In this document: positions 7,867 through 13,489 of the stretch, in pieces | How positions within the stretch are numbered: the first letter of the stretch is position 1 | Layout: every line of letters starts with the position of its first letter | Origin: Candidatus Rifleibacteriota bacterium | GTDB taxonomy: Bacteria > Muiribacteriota > Ozemobacteria > Ozemobacterales > Ozemobacteraceae | Length of the DNA stretch: 13,489 bases | NCBI GenBank assembly: GCA_028691595.1 | Contig: JAQUZA010000037.1 | Coordinates: 1-13,489 of the forward strand | Direction of reading: 5' to 3' | Program-made: the position numbers and the translations under genes | The notes under the pieces: model-generated | What the model was told of the DNA's origin: nothing | Databases searched by the model: none | What the model saw: the letters and a program-made list of their open reading frames with translations, nothing else

Positions 7867-8247
7867 ATGCCAGAATTCAAATTCAACCATAACAATATAA
7901 ATGTCCTGGATCTTGATAAAAGCCTCACCTTCTATAAAAAGGCCCTCGGACTTGTTGAAGTGCGTCGCAAATCGCCAGAAGACGGCAGTTTCATTCTGGT
8001 TTATCTTGGCGATGGAACTGGCGGGCACCGGCTTGAACTGACGTGGCTGCGCGACCGCAAAGAGCCATACAATCTTGGCGACAACGAATTTCATCTTGCC
8101 TTTACCACCAGTGATTATGAGGCTGCGCACGCCATGCACAAAGAAATGGGCTGCATCTGCTACGAAAACCCTGCCATGGGCATCTATTTTATTGCCGACC
8201 CTGATAATTACTGGCTTGAAATCGTTCCTGAAAAGAAAATGAAATAA
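7867..8247 (+). CDS. gloA: Lactoylglutathione lyase (glyoxalase I), VOC fold
   Basis: A 126-residue single vicinal-oxygen-chelate domain protein. It converts the hemithioacetal of methylglyoxal and a thiol, normally glutathione, into S-lactoyl-thiol in the cytoplasm. The four metal ligands expected for GlxI can be placed: His8 (FNHNNINVLDLDKSL), Glu57 (HRLELTW), His76 (EFHLAFT) and Glu118 (YWLEIVP). Their spacing is close to E. coli GlxI His5/Glu56/His74/Glu122. The lack of the long insertion found in Zn enzymes suggests the Ni/Co class. A strong AAGGAG at 7854-7859 precedes ATG 7867. It lies 21 bases after the transketolase-like gene, and the nuclease gene begins 4 bases after it. Methylglyoxal arises from triose phosphates, so pairing with a sugar-phosphate enzyme makes metabolic sense. 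Whether this organism uses glutathione or another thiol cannot be seen. Confidence 0.9.
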   Translation: MPEFKFNHNNINVLDLDKSLTFYKKALGLVEVRRKSPEDGSFILVYLGDGTGGHRLELTWLRDRKEPYNLGDNEFHLAFTTSDYEAAHAMHKEMGCICYENPAMGIYFIADPDNYWLEIVPEKKMK

Positions 8248-8251
8248 GTTC

Positions 8252-9139
8252 ATGATCAAAAGCTTTCGAGATAATCGTCGGGGCTCACTTGGGCCAACGC
8301 AGCTTATCGCCATAATTTTGCTGCTGACTCTGGTTGGCCTGGGCGTTTATTACTACCTGCAGCGCCAGGTCGAAAAACCGGGCAAGGTTTATACACCTTC
8401 TGGCTTTTTCCAGGTCGATGAAGACCTGCGGGCAGCGACCCAAAGAGCAGGAAACGTCGTCTATGGGGGCAACCCCCGCCTGGCAAGCAGCACCACAGTT
8501 ACCCTGCTGAAAAACATTGCCTATCATGCCGGCTACTGTGAAGAGCGTCGCAACCCTCTCTGGGTCGCATACAGGCTCGACACGATAGAACACGGAGAAA
8601 AACTGAAGCGGCCAAAGGGTTTCAAGGCAGACATGCGCACCCTTTCGCGCGTTTCGCCCGGCGATTTTGTCAAGAGTGGTTATGATCGTGGTCACCTGGC
8701 CCCCAACTCTGCCATCGCCCAGCGTTACGGGCTCGATGCCCAGCACCAGACCTTTCTTATGAGCAACATTGTGCCACAGACACCTGATTTGAACCGAAAA
8801 GTATGGCAACGTCTCGAAAAAATGGAAGATGAATATGCAAACCGTCTTGAAAACGTCTGGGTGATCACCGGCCCGATTTTTGACGAGCATATTCAACAGA
8901 TCAGCAACAACATTGAGATTCCAGACGCTTTTTTCAAAATTTTGTTTGACGAAGAAAAGGGCAACGTTAGAGCCATGGCTTTTCTGCTGCAACAGAACGT
9001 CACCGGAAAAGAGCCGCTTGAAAGCTTTCTTACCAGTATAGATGAAATTGAAAAGCTCTCTGGTCTTGACTTTATCGCCCCCCTGGCTGATGAGTTCGAG
9101 ACGAAAATTGAAGCGGCAGTGCCGGGTCGTCTCTGGTAA
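8252..9139 (+). CDS. Membrane-anchored DNA/RNA non-specific endonuclease (NUC1 family)
   Basis: 295 residues. One hydrophobic helix (about 16-36, TQLIAIILLLTLVGLGVYYYL) follows a basic start, so the catalytic domain should lie outside the cytoplasmic membrane. The beta-beta-alpha-metal nuclease signature is DRGHLAP (145-151) with the general base His148. The metal ligand Asn181 and Glu189 sit in LNRKVWQRLE, with the same eight-residue spacing as Asn119/Glu127 of Serratia nuclease. MSNIVPQTP (170-178) and VWVITGPIF (202-210) are also family hallmarks. It should cut single- and double-stranded DNA and RNA with Mg2+. The leader NRRGSLGPTQ before the helix loosely resembles a prepilin cleavage site but lacks the Glu at +5. 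No clear Shine-Dalgarno precedes ATG 8252, so it probably depends on coupling to gloA, whose stop is 4 bases upstream. A dedicated inhibitor gene is not seen. Confidence 0.92.
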   Translation: MIKSFRDNRRGSLGPTQLIAIILLLTLVGLGVYYYLQRQVEKPGKVYTPSGFFQVDEDLRAATQRAGNVVYGGNPRLASSTTVTLLKNIAYHAGYCEERRNPLWVAYRLDTIEHGEKLKRPKGFKADMRTLSRVSPGDFVKSGYDRGHLAPNSAIAQRYGLDAQHQTFLMSNIVPQTPDLNRKVWQRLEKMEDEYANRLENVWVITGPIFDEHIQQISNNIEIPDAFFKILFDEEKGNVRAMAFLLQQNVTGKEPLESFLTSIDEIEKLSGLDFIAPLADEFETKIEAAVPGRLW

Positions 9140-9154
9140 ACAGGAGAAAACAAA

Positions 9155-10297
9155 ATGAATGAAAAAACGTCAAAAACCAGCTGGCTGATTATTATAGTCG
9201 GGCTTTTCTTCATGTTTCTGCTGCTTTTTCATGTTTTTGGCAGCACCCATGATGGAATTTATGCCACTGCCAGGGTTAAAAGCATTCAGCAGATCGAATC
9301 TGAAGATGCTGATTCAAATGAAAAGACCTTTTCTGTGCAGCTTGATTTTTTATCGGGGCCATTTGCCGGCCGGACTATGGATGCCGAGCACTTTGAAACC
9401 CCAGGTTCTGCCTACAACTTAGATTTAAAACAGGGCGAAACCATTCTGGCGGTGGCCGAAAAGCAGGAAGATCAGCTGATAGTAGGAGTTGACGAGCATT
9501 TCAAATCGCATCGCCTGATGTTTCTGTCAATGGTCATAATTATCGTGATTGCCCTCATTGCAGGTGTAAACGGTGTCAAAGCGATGCTGGCGCTCTTCTT
9601 CACGCTGATCATCATCTTCGGAGTAATGGCCCGGTTACTGCTTCAGGGTGTATCTCCGGTTCCACTGGCCATTGTCTGCTCGCTGGCGATAATTGCTATT
9701 AACATCGTCATCATTGCCGGGCGAACCCGCAAGGCTTTTATTGCCGGGGCAGGTACGCTCTGCGGCGTGGTTCTTGCCGGCCTGTTTGGCTGGCTGGCTG
9801 CCTCGCTGTTGAAATTGAACGGGTATAGTGGCGACGAAAGCACTTTTCTGCAGATATTGAATTCTTCAATCGACCTGCGTGGCATCATGATAAGCGGCAT
9901 AATAATTGGTGCCCTCGGAGCGGTAATGGACGTAGCAATTTCAATTTCATCATCACTGCTTGAAATTTCACTGGCCAACCCTTCTTATAACCGGAAAAAG
10001 CTTTTTGAAAGCGGTATGAACATTGGCAAAGATATTATCGGCAGTATGGTTAATACGCTGATTCTTGCTTATACAGGGGCTTCACTAACACTGATTCTCG
10101 TATTTGCCATGCAAAAAGATGATTTCCCGCTTATCAAAATCATGAACATGGAATTCATAAGCACCGAGGTGGTTCGCTCGCTCGCCGGGCTCTTTGGCAT
10201 GGTTCTGGCGATACCGATTACGGCGCTGGTCGCTTCATTCGTCTACACCCGCAAAACCAGAGACCAGATTGAAACCGGGACCGCCAAAGTTGAATAG
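9155..10297 (+). CDS. YibE/F-family multi-pass membrane protein
   Basis: 380 residues with about eight membrane segments: one near the N-terminus (9-28), a soluble domain of about 90 residues outside the membrane (30-120), then helices near 122-138, 143-163, 167-188, 195-216, 242-262, 296-318 and 338-365. The segment ISGIIIGALGAVMDVAISIS (247-266) continuing into SSLLEI is the hallmark of YibE/F proteins, and the soluble domain with its DVxL-like beta strands also fits. The molecular function of the family is not established; transport has been suggested. AGGAG at 9142-9146 supports ATG 9155. It lies 15 bases after the nuclease gene and is probably the last gene of that transcript, since 51 bases separate it from the next gene. 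The C-terminal tail is polar (KTRDQIETGTAKVE). Confidence 0.9.
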   Translation: MNEKTSKTSWLIIIVGLFFMFLLLFHVFGSTHDGIYATARVKSIQQIESEDADSNEKTFSVQLDFLSGPFAGRTMDAEHFETPGSAYNLDLKQGETILAVAEKQEDQLIVGVDEHFKSHRLMFLSMVIIIVIALIAGVNGVKAMLALFFTLIIIFGVMARLLLQGVSPVPLAIVCSLAIIAINIVIIAGRTRKAFIAGAGTLCGVVLAGLFGWLAASLLKLNGYSGDESTFLQILNSSIDLRGIMISGIIIGALGAVMDVAISISSSLLEISLANPSYNRKKLFESGMNIGKDIIGSMVNTLILAYTGASLTLILVFAMQKDDFPLIKIMNMEFISTEVVRSLAGLFGMVLAIPITALVASFVYTRKTRDQIETGTAKVE

Positions 10298-10348
10298 AAA
10301 ACAGTCATATGTTAGGCTGGCATTAAACAAGCGCACGGGAGTAAGGAA

Positions 10349-11065
10349 ATGTTTGATCAGAGAGTAGCTTTGCTGAGTGACTATGCCGGGCAATACATGC
10401 AGAAGGGCCAGGAAATCGAGACTGGCGGGTTCTGGAAACAGATGATAGGGCTCTTTGGTGCATCGAAAGTGCGACCAAGGGTTTCGGGTTTTCAGGGTAA
10501 ACTTGACAGCACCGAGTTTCTGATCGATGAAGGGTTCGCCCCTTTCTGCAAGATCGATGACCGCTACATTCACATCAAGAAGAACCAGGAAGAATGCCAG
10601 ATTGCAATTTCTGAAGGTGGAAAAGTCTGGGATTTAACTGACTGGGGCGAAGACTACATCTTTATAACCCGTTTTATTGCTGAATGCTATTTTATGATCA
10701 CCCGCGATGACTTTCATATCGATGATGATGAACGTAGTGTCTTCAGGGCCCTGGTCGGCTGCATCGAGGCAAACTCAAACGAAATAATCGATGCCCGCAA
10801 CATCGTCTACTGGACACTCGTCGAAAAGGTCGTCGAAGATGGTGTGGTAACCGAAGAGGAACTTTCCACAATGGCCAAGATTCGTAGCGAGCTTGAAATA
10901 GACAGTCATGATGTCCAGACATTGCACAACAAGGCTCTGAATGATTACTACGATCTTGTCCGCCAGAAATACGAAGAAGAATCCGATGGCTTCGATGAAC
11001 TCGAAAAAATCCAGGAAATGGCCAGGCTGCTCAACGTACCGCTGCGCAACAGCTCCGGGCGATAG
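10349..11065 (+). CDS. Uncharacterised acidic protein, TerB-like helical region
   Basis: 238 residues, soluble, with no signal peptide or membrane segment. I do not recognise a named family with certainty. Residues 1-100 look alpha/beta with short strands (RYIHIKK, CQIAISEGGKVWDL). Residues about 105-235 are helical. They contain two acidic-loop-plus-helix units, DFHIDDDERSVFRALVGCIE (121-140) and VEDGVVTEEELSTMAKIRSE (162-181), spaced like the repeated units of TerB-type (tellurite-resistance-like) domains, where Asp/Glu loops may bind metal. A third charged helix (YEEESDGFDELEKIQEMARL) ends the protein. ATG 10349 follows a good AAGGAA. The HEAT-repeat gene begins 4 bases after the stop, so the two products are likely co-translated and may act together. 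No tellurite-resistance neighbours such as TerC or TerD are present. The TerB resemblance is an inference from spacing. Confidence 0.8.
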   Translation: MFDQRVALLSDYAGQYMQKGQEIETGGFWKQMIGLFGASKVRPRVSGFQGKLDSTEFLIDEGFAPFCKIDDRYIHIKKNQEECQIAISEGGKVWDLTDWGEDYIFITRFIAECYFMITRDDFHIDDDERSVFRALVGCIEANSNEIIDARNIVYWTLVEKVVEDGVVTEEELSTMAKIRSELEIDSHDVQTLHNKALNDYYDLVRQKYEEESDGFDELEKIQEMARLLNVPLRNSSGR

Positions 11066-11069
11066 CTTA

Positions 11070-11957
11070 ATGGATGATTACAGCCTGCATTTAAACCTTC
11101 TGAACTCAGACAACCCCGAGAAACAGCTCGACGGGCTGGCATTTTTTGCTGCCTGCGAGGGTGACATGCTGACCACCGAAGCAGTAAATCGCCTGGTTTT
11201 TCTCGCAGAACACGCTCCCCGGCACGTTTCTAATGTTGCCTCTTCGATTATTTCTCAGACGCTTGCAAATCGCCAGCACAACTTCATCGCTGCCCCACTG
11301 CTGCATAAATTAAAAACCGCCGCAGAAGAAGGCATTGCCCTGCACGAACTCGAGTGGGCAACCCGGCTCAGCACCGTTGCCTTTAAAATGGCTCTTGAAC
11401 AATATCTTGACCGCTGTTCAGAGGTAACTCACATTTCGTGGCTGGTCAAAAACCTGCCCCGCGCCTACCCTGACCCACAGCAGATTCCATTACTGACATC
11501 ATTTCTCACCTATGGTGATGACCGGGTCGTCAGCAACGCCATCGAGGGGCTCGAGTTCATTAAAGACCCGACGGTCATCTCGATTTTTGCGCAAATGCTC
11601 GGTCACGCATCTGCAAGAGTAAGGTCAACCGCCGCCGCGGCTCTTGCCAGGGTGAACCCTGAAAAAGCATATAAATCTCTGGCTTCAATGCTTGAGAACC
11701 CCGAGAATACCGCCAAAATTAAAGCGGCCTGCCACGCTATCAGACAATTAAAGAATGGCGATTTTACCGATTTGCTGCTGCCCCTGTTACAGCACAATGA
11801 TATCAAGGCCGATGTCGCGGCGACAATTGCCGCTCTGATATTAGACAAGGCCCGCAGCCTCCTCGACTGCCAGCTGCTCAAAAATCGCCGCGACCTTAAA
11901 GTATTGCTGACCGGTGCCTTTGTCGAAAATTTGCAAAAACATTGTCAGCAGAAATAA
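11070..11957 (+). CDS. HEAT-repeat-like alpha-solenoid protein
   Basis: 295 residues from ATG 11070, 4 bases after the previous stop. An upstream extension of the frame only overlaps the preceding gene and is rejected. The protein is almost entirely helical. The middle to C-terminal part shows HEAT-like helix pairs: QIPLLTSFLTYGDDRVVSNA into IEGLEFIKD (138-166), VISIFAQMLGHASARVRSTA with AAALARV (169-195), KSLASMLENPENTAKIKAAC with HAIRQL (202-227) and LLLPLLQHNDIKADVAATIA (235-254). The central unit has the typical Asp/Ala-Arg-Val-Arg pattern. HEAT solenoids are protein-binding scaffolds, so no enzyme activity is expected. The N-terminal 130 residues are less regular and may be degenerate repeats. 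The obvious candidate partner is the TerB-like product encoded just upstream. No signal peptide is seen. Confidence 0.82.
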   Translation: MDDYSLHLNLLNSDNPEKQLDGLAFFAACEGDMLTTEAVNRLVFLAEHAPRHVSNVASSIISQTLANRQHNFIAAPLLHKLKTAAEEGIALHELEWATRLSTVAFKMALEQYLDRCSEVTHISWLVKNLPRAYPDPQQIPLLTSFLTYGDDRVVSNAIEGLEFIKDPTVISIFAQMLGHASARVRSTAAAALARVNPEKAYKSLASMLENPENTAKIKAACHAIRQLKNGDFTDLLLPLLQHNDIKADVAATIAALILDKARSLLDCQLLKNRRDLKVLLTGAFVENLQKHCQQK

Positions 11958-11972
11958 AATCAATGATATAAT
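11942..11972 (+). promoter_or_regulatory. Extended -10 promoter for dcd
   Basis: A consensus TATAAT at 11967-11972 is preceded by TG one base upstream (TGATATAAT, an extended -10). TTGTCA at 11942-11947 could act as -35, although the 19-base spacer is longer than ideal. The -35 lies inside the last codons of the HEAT-repeat gene. Transcription would start near 11979, giving a leader of about 25 bases ending in the ribosome site GGAGG (11994-11998). This gives dcd a supply of mRNA independent of the upstream genes. Confidence 0.7.
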
Positions 11973-12003
11973 GCCCCTCCATTCTTTTTTATCGGAGGCA
12001 CTG

Positions 12004-12537
12004 ATGACGATACTTGGCAAAGAAGCCATCATCCAGGAAATGAAAAAGGGCAACATAAAAATTGAGCCCTTTGACGAAAGAATGCTTGGCCCGGCAAGCA
12101 TCGACCTGCACCTTTCAAACGCATTCCGTGTTTTTGTGCATCTTCCTAATGAACTGCACATGACTGACAACATGGATTTCAAGGCAGCTACCAAAGGCTT
12201 GTTAATTCCCGAAGGCGAAACCCTCACAGTAAGACCTGGCCAGACTGTACTCGGCATCACCTCCGAAAAAGTCAGCCTGGGCAATGGTTTGTCTGGCTGG
12301 CTTGAAGGCCGCAGCAGGTTCGCCCGCGTCGGGCTGCTTGTGCACATCTCGGCCTCATTCATGCAACCCGGCATCAGCAACCACCAGGTTCTTGAGATAT
12401 CAAACTTTGGGCCAATTCCTCTCAAGCTCATTCCAGGCACCCCAATTTGCCAGTTCATCTTTCAACGCTGCGAAAATCCGGGCCAATACCATGGAGTTTT
12501 CGCCAGTCAGACACCTGATAACTTTTGGTTGGGGTAA
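12004..12537 (+). CDS. dcd: dCTP deaminase
   Basis: 177 residues. It deaminates dCTP to dUTP, the precursor route to dTMP, in the cytoplasm. The family motifs are MLGPASIDLHL (27-37) and GRSRFARVGLLVH (102-114), with Arg103, Ser104 and Arg108 matching the E. coli substrate-binding Arg110/Ser111/Arg115. QVLEISNFGP (128-137) carries Glu131, which matches catalytic Glu138 at the same 23-residue distance from the Arg. The second Ser of the usual GRSS is replaced by Arg105. The C-terminal tail ends QYHGVFASQTPDNFWLG, different from the usual YQGQ-type end but in the same place over the active site. It is shorter than E. coli Dcd (193 residues). ATG 12004 follows GGAGG (11994-11998) by 5 bases. A separate dUTPase is not visible here, and whether the enzyme also hydrolyses dUTP cannot be decided. 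Confidence 0.92.
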   Translation: MTILGKEAIIQEMKKGNIKIEPFDERMLGPASIDLHLSNAFRVFVHLPNELHMTDNMDFKAATKGLLIPEGETLTVRPGQTVLGITSEKVSLGNGLSGWLEGRSRFARVGLLVHISASFMQPGISNHQVLEISNFGPIPLKLIPGTPICQFIFQRCENPGQYHGVFASQTPDNFWLG

Positions 12538-12573
12538 GCTGCGAAAATTTGTTCGCACCAGGCTTGCCAACAT

Positions 12574-12612
12574 AAAAAACCCAGGGTAGCCAATGGCGAC
12601 CCTGGGTTTTTT
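12574..12612 (+). terminator. Bidirectional Rho-independent terminator between convergent genes
   Basis: Six A residues (12574-12579) precede CCCAGGGT (12580-12587). It pairs with ACCCTGGG (12599-12606), followed by six T residues (12607-12612). The stem continues inward with GCC/GGC (12589-12591 and 12595-12597) around an AAT loop, with one A-G mismatch. The A-run on one side and T-run on the other let it stop transcription of dcd from the left and of the minus-strand gene from the right. Confidence 0.93.
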
Positions 12613-12626
12613 ATTGCCGTTTTAAG

Positions 12627-13112
12627 TCAGCGTTTTCGTGCTGGCTTGCCGGCTTCGGGCTTTTTAACTTCGGGTTTGACGACCTGAAGATGTTCGATGC
12701 CATTTTCGGCGAATTCTTCACCAAAAGTGCTGGCAAAGCCTTCATAGATTTCCATGTGTTCTTCAAAACTGCCGGCCTGTTTATTACCCAGTTTGCGGTT
12801 CAACTCGCGTTCTGCGAGTCTTTCTACCAGTTCATCCCAGAAGGTTTTTTCTTCGAATTCGGTAATAAAAGCCCTGGCCAGGCTTCCTTCTTCCCAGTTT
12901 TCATCGGGGAAAAATTCTTTAATATCTTCAAGATGCTCAATTTCTTTTTTCATGCCATTTTTCCAGGCAAAGGCAAAGATTTTCTGAATCAATTTAAGAT
13001 ATTCATCTTTGCGTTCATCGTCTTCGGTATCATGGGCGGTCATAACCCAGTCGGCCATAACTGCGATTTCAACGAGCTTTTCAAGTTCAGCCTTGTTAAA
13101 ACTGATTTCCAT
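12627..13112 (-). CDS. Conserved-looking acidic hypothetical protein
   Basis: 161 residues on the minus strand, soluble, mostly helical and very acidic until a basic, proline-rich tail (KPEVKKPEAGKPARKR, 146-161). No catalytic motif is visible. The start MEISFNKAELEKLVEIAVMA and the later segment EEKTFWDELVERLAERELNR (87-106) resemble an uncharacterised bacterial family I only half recall, so no function is assigned. ATG 13112 is preceded on its own strand by AAAGGAA about 8 bases away. The minus strand is the coding one: the overlapping plus-strand frame gives an implausibly Phe-rich product, the expected shadow of GAA/AAA codons. It converges on dcd and shares the terminator. Confidence 0.85.
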   Translation of the reverse strand: MEISFNKAELEKLVEIAVMADWVMTAHDTEDDERKDEYLKLIQKIFAFAWKNGMKKEIEHLEDIKEFFPDENWEEGSLARAFITEFEEKTFWDELVERLAERELNRKLGNKQAGSFEEHMEIYEGFASTFGEEFAENGIEHLQVVKPEVKKPEAGKPARKR

Positions 13113-13128
13113 GGGCAGATTCCTTTTA

Positions 13129-13156
13129 TTTATAAGATTTCATAACTTGCAAGCAA
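13129..13156 (-). promoter_or_regulatory. Possible promoter for the minus-strand acidic protein gene
   Basis: Reading the minus strand, TTGCTT (13151-13156) and TATAAA (13129-13134) are 16 bases apart. Transcription would start just before the AAAGGAA ribosome site, leaving a very short leader. The rest of the AT-rich spacer 13113-13250 offers other weak matches (for example TTGCGG about 16 bases before TAATTT), so the exact promoter is unsure. No terminator with a T-run is seen after the neighbouring HAD gene, so read-through is also possible. Confidence 0.35.
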
Positions 13157-13250
13157 CAAATTACCACAGAATAATACAACCGCAAAGTGAAACTTATTGT
13201 GTTACCTGAAAGCGAACATAACTTGGGCTGAATTTTTAAATCAAACCTGC

Positions 13251-13489
13251 TCAAAAAAGTTCAGTCAGTTGATCAAAAGCCTCACACAGTTCTGCCAGAC
13301 TGTTAACAACAGGAACCCCGGTAGCCTGCAGACGCTTTTTTGAATTATGACCAGCAGCGATAAGAATGCAGGGAATCCCCATGGCTGAAGCGGCTTCAAA
13401 ATCATGAACCGTATCACCGATCATAACTGCCGTTTCTTTTTTGCAGCCTGTTTCGGCGATAAGATGCTGCCCCAGCTCGATTTTGCTGT
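13251..13489 (-). CDS. HAD-superfamily phosphatase, C-terminal part, cut by window edge
   Basis: The minus-strand frame is open from the window edge to the stop TGA (plus-strand TCA at 13251-13253), giving 79 codons including the stop. The sequence KIELGQHLIAETGCKKETAV leads into MIGDTVHDFEAASAMGIPCI, the motif IV and following strand/helix of phosphoglycolate phosphatase-like HAD hydrolases. The two Asp residues of GDTVHD bind Mg2+, and the IELGQHLI segment carries a Lys typical of motif III. LIAAGHNSKKRL then corresponds to the G(x)(G/N) region. The N-terminal part with the nucleophile DxD and cap domain lies outside the window, so the substrate cannot be called. It lies 138 bases upstream of the acidic protein gene on the same strand. 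Confidence 0.85.
   Translation of the reverse strand, partial: SKIELGQHLIAETGCKKETAVMIGDTVHDFEAASAMGIPCILIAAGHNSKKRLQATGVPVVNSLAELCEAFDQLTELF

Noticed and set aside
7744..8313. A 189-codon minus-strand frame opposite the transketolase end and gloA
   Set aside because: It spans parts of three plus-strand genes and has no ribosome site or known motif.
8285..8992. A 235-codon minus-strand frame opposite the nuclease gene
   Set aside because: It is a shadow of the NUC1 coding strand, where the DRGH and LNR motifs are clear.
12540..12557. Short inverted repeat TGCGAA-AATTTG-TTCGCA after dcd
   Set aside because: Only six base pairs and no T-run. The strong terminator lies just beyond it, so no separate role is needed.
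12690..13145. A 151-codon plus-strand frame opposite the acidic protein gene
   Set aside because: The product is extremely Phe-rich, the expected antisense reading of Glu/Lys codons, and the minus strand has the ribosome site and shared terminator.
1..13489. Search by eye for CRISPR arrays, tRNA genes, transposases, phage genes and classic defence operons
   Set aside because: None seen. The two nucleases lack the partner or immunity genes expected of a defence or toxin system.

Overview
The window is a gene-dense bacterial chromosome segment. Base composition looks balanced (roughly half G+C by eye), spacers are short, and Shine-Dalgarno sites are strong. Twelve genes run left to right (1-12537) and converge on two genes running right to left (12627-13489) across a shared Rho-independent terminator. 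The genes at both window edges are cut. I see no tRNA, rRNA, CRISPR array, insertion sequence or phage gene. An exported protein and a membrane-anchored nuclease suggest a cell with a processed envelope or periplasm. The gene order matches no reference genome I know. A deep-branching uncultivated Gram-negative-type lineage (for example Riflebacteria-like) is only a hunch.

Region 1 (1-4070): the 3' part of a SAM-dependent methyltransferase, a small PpiC-type parvulin, a metallo-beta-lactamase-fold hydrolase with an unusual cysteine cluster, and the glycogen debranching enzyme GlgX. The last two are 6 bases apart.

Region 2 (4071-5919): an exported phospholipase D-like protein that probably starts at a TTG and ends in a winged-helix-like DNA-binding segment. 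It is followed by a 145-base spacer with competing inverted repeats ahead of the next gene.

Region 3 (5920-10297): a single-chain transketolase-like enzyme, glyoxalase I, a membrane-anchored DNA/RNA non-specific endonuclease and a YibE/F-family membrane protein. Spacers of 21, 4 and 15 bases suggest one transcript.

Region 4 (10298-12537): an uncharacterised TerB-like acidic protein, followed after 4 bases by a HEAT-repeat protein. Then comes dCTP deaminase with its own extended -10 promoter, overlapping the end of the HEAT gene.

Region 5 (12538-13489): the bidirectional terminator, a small acidic protein of unknown function, and the 3' end of a HAD-family phosphatase, both on the minus strand.

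Most genes are housekeeping or metabolic: alpha-glucan breakdown feeding sugar phosphates, transketolase carbon shuffling, methylglyoxal detoxification and dUTP precursor supply. I did not find a clear new defence or mobile system. The most unusual items are the exported PLD/winged-helix protein, the leader ahead of the transketolase, the TerB-like/HEAT pair and the cysteine-bearing MBL hydrolase.
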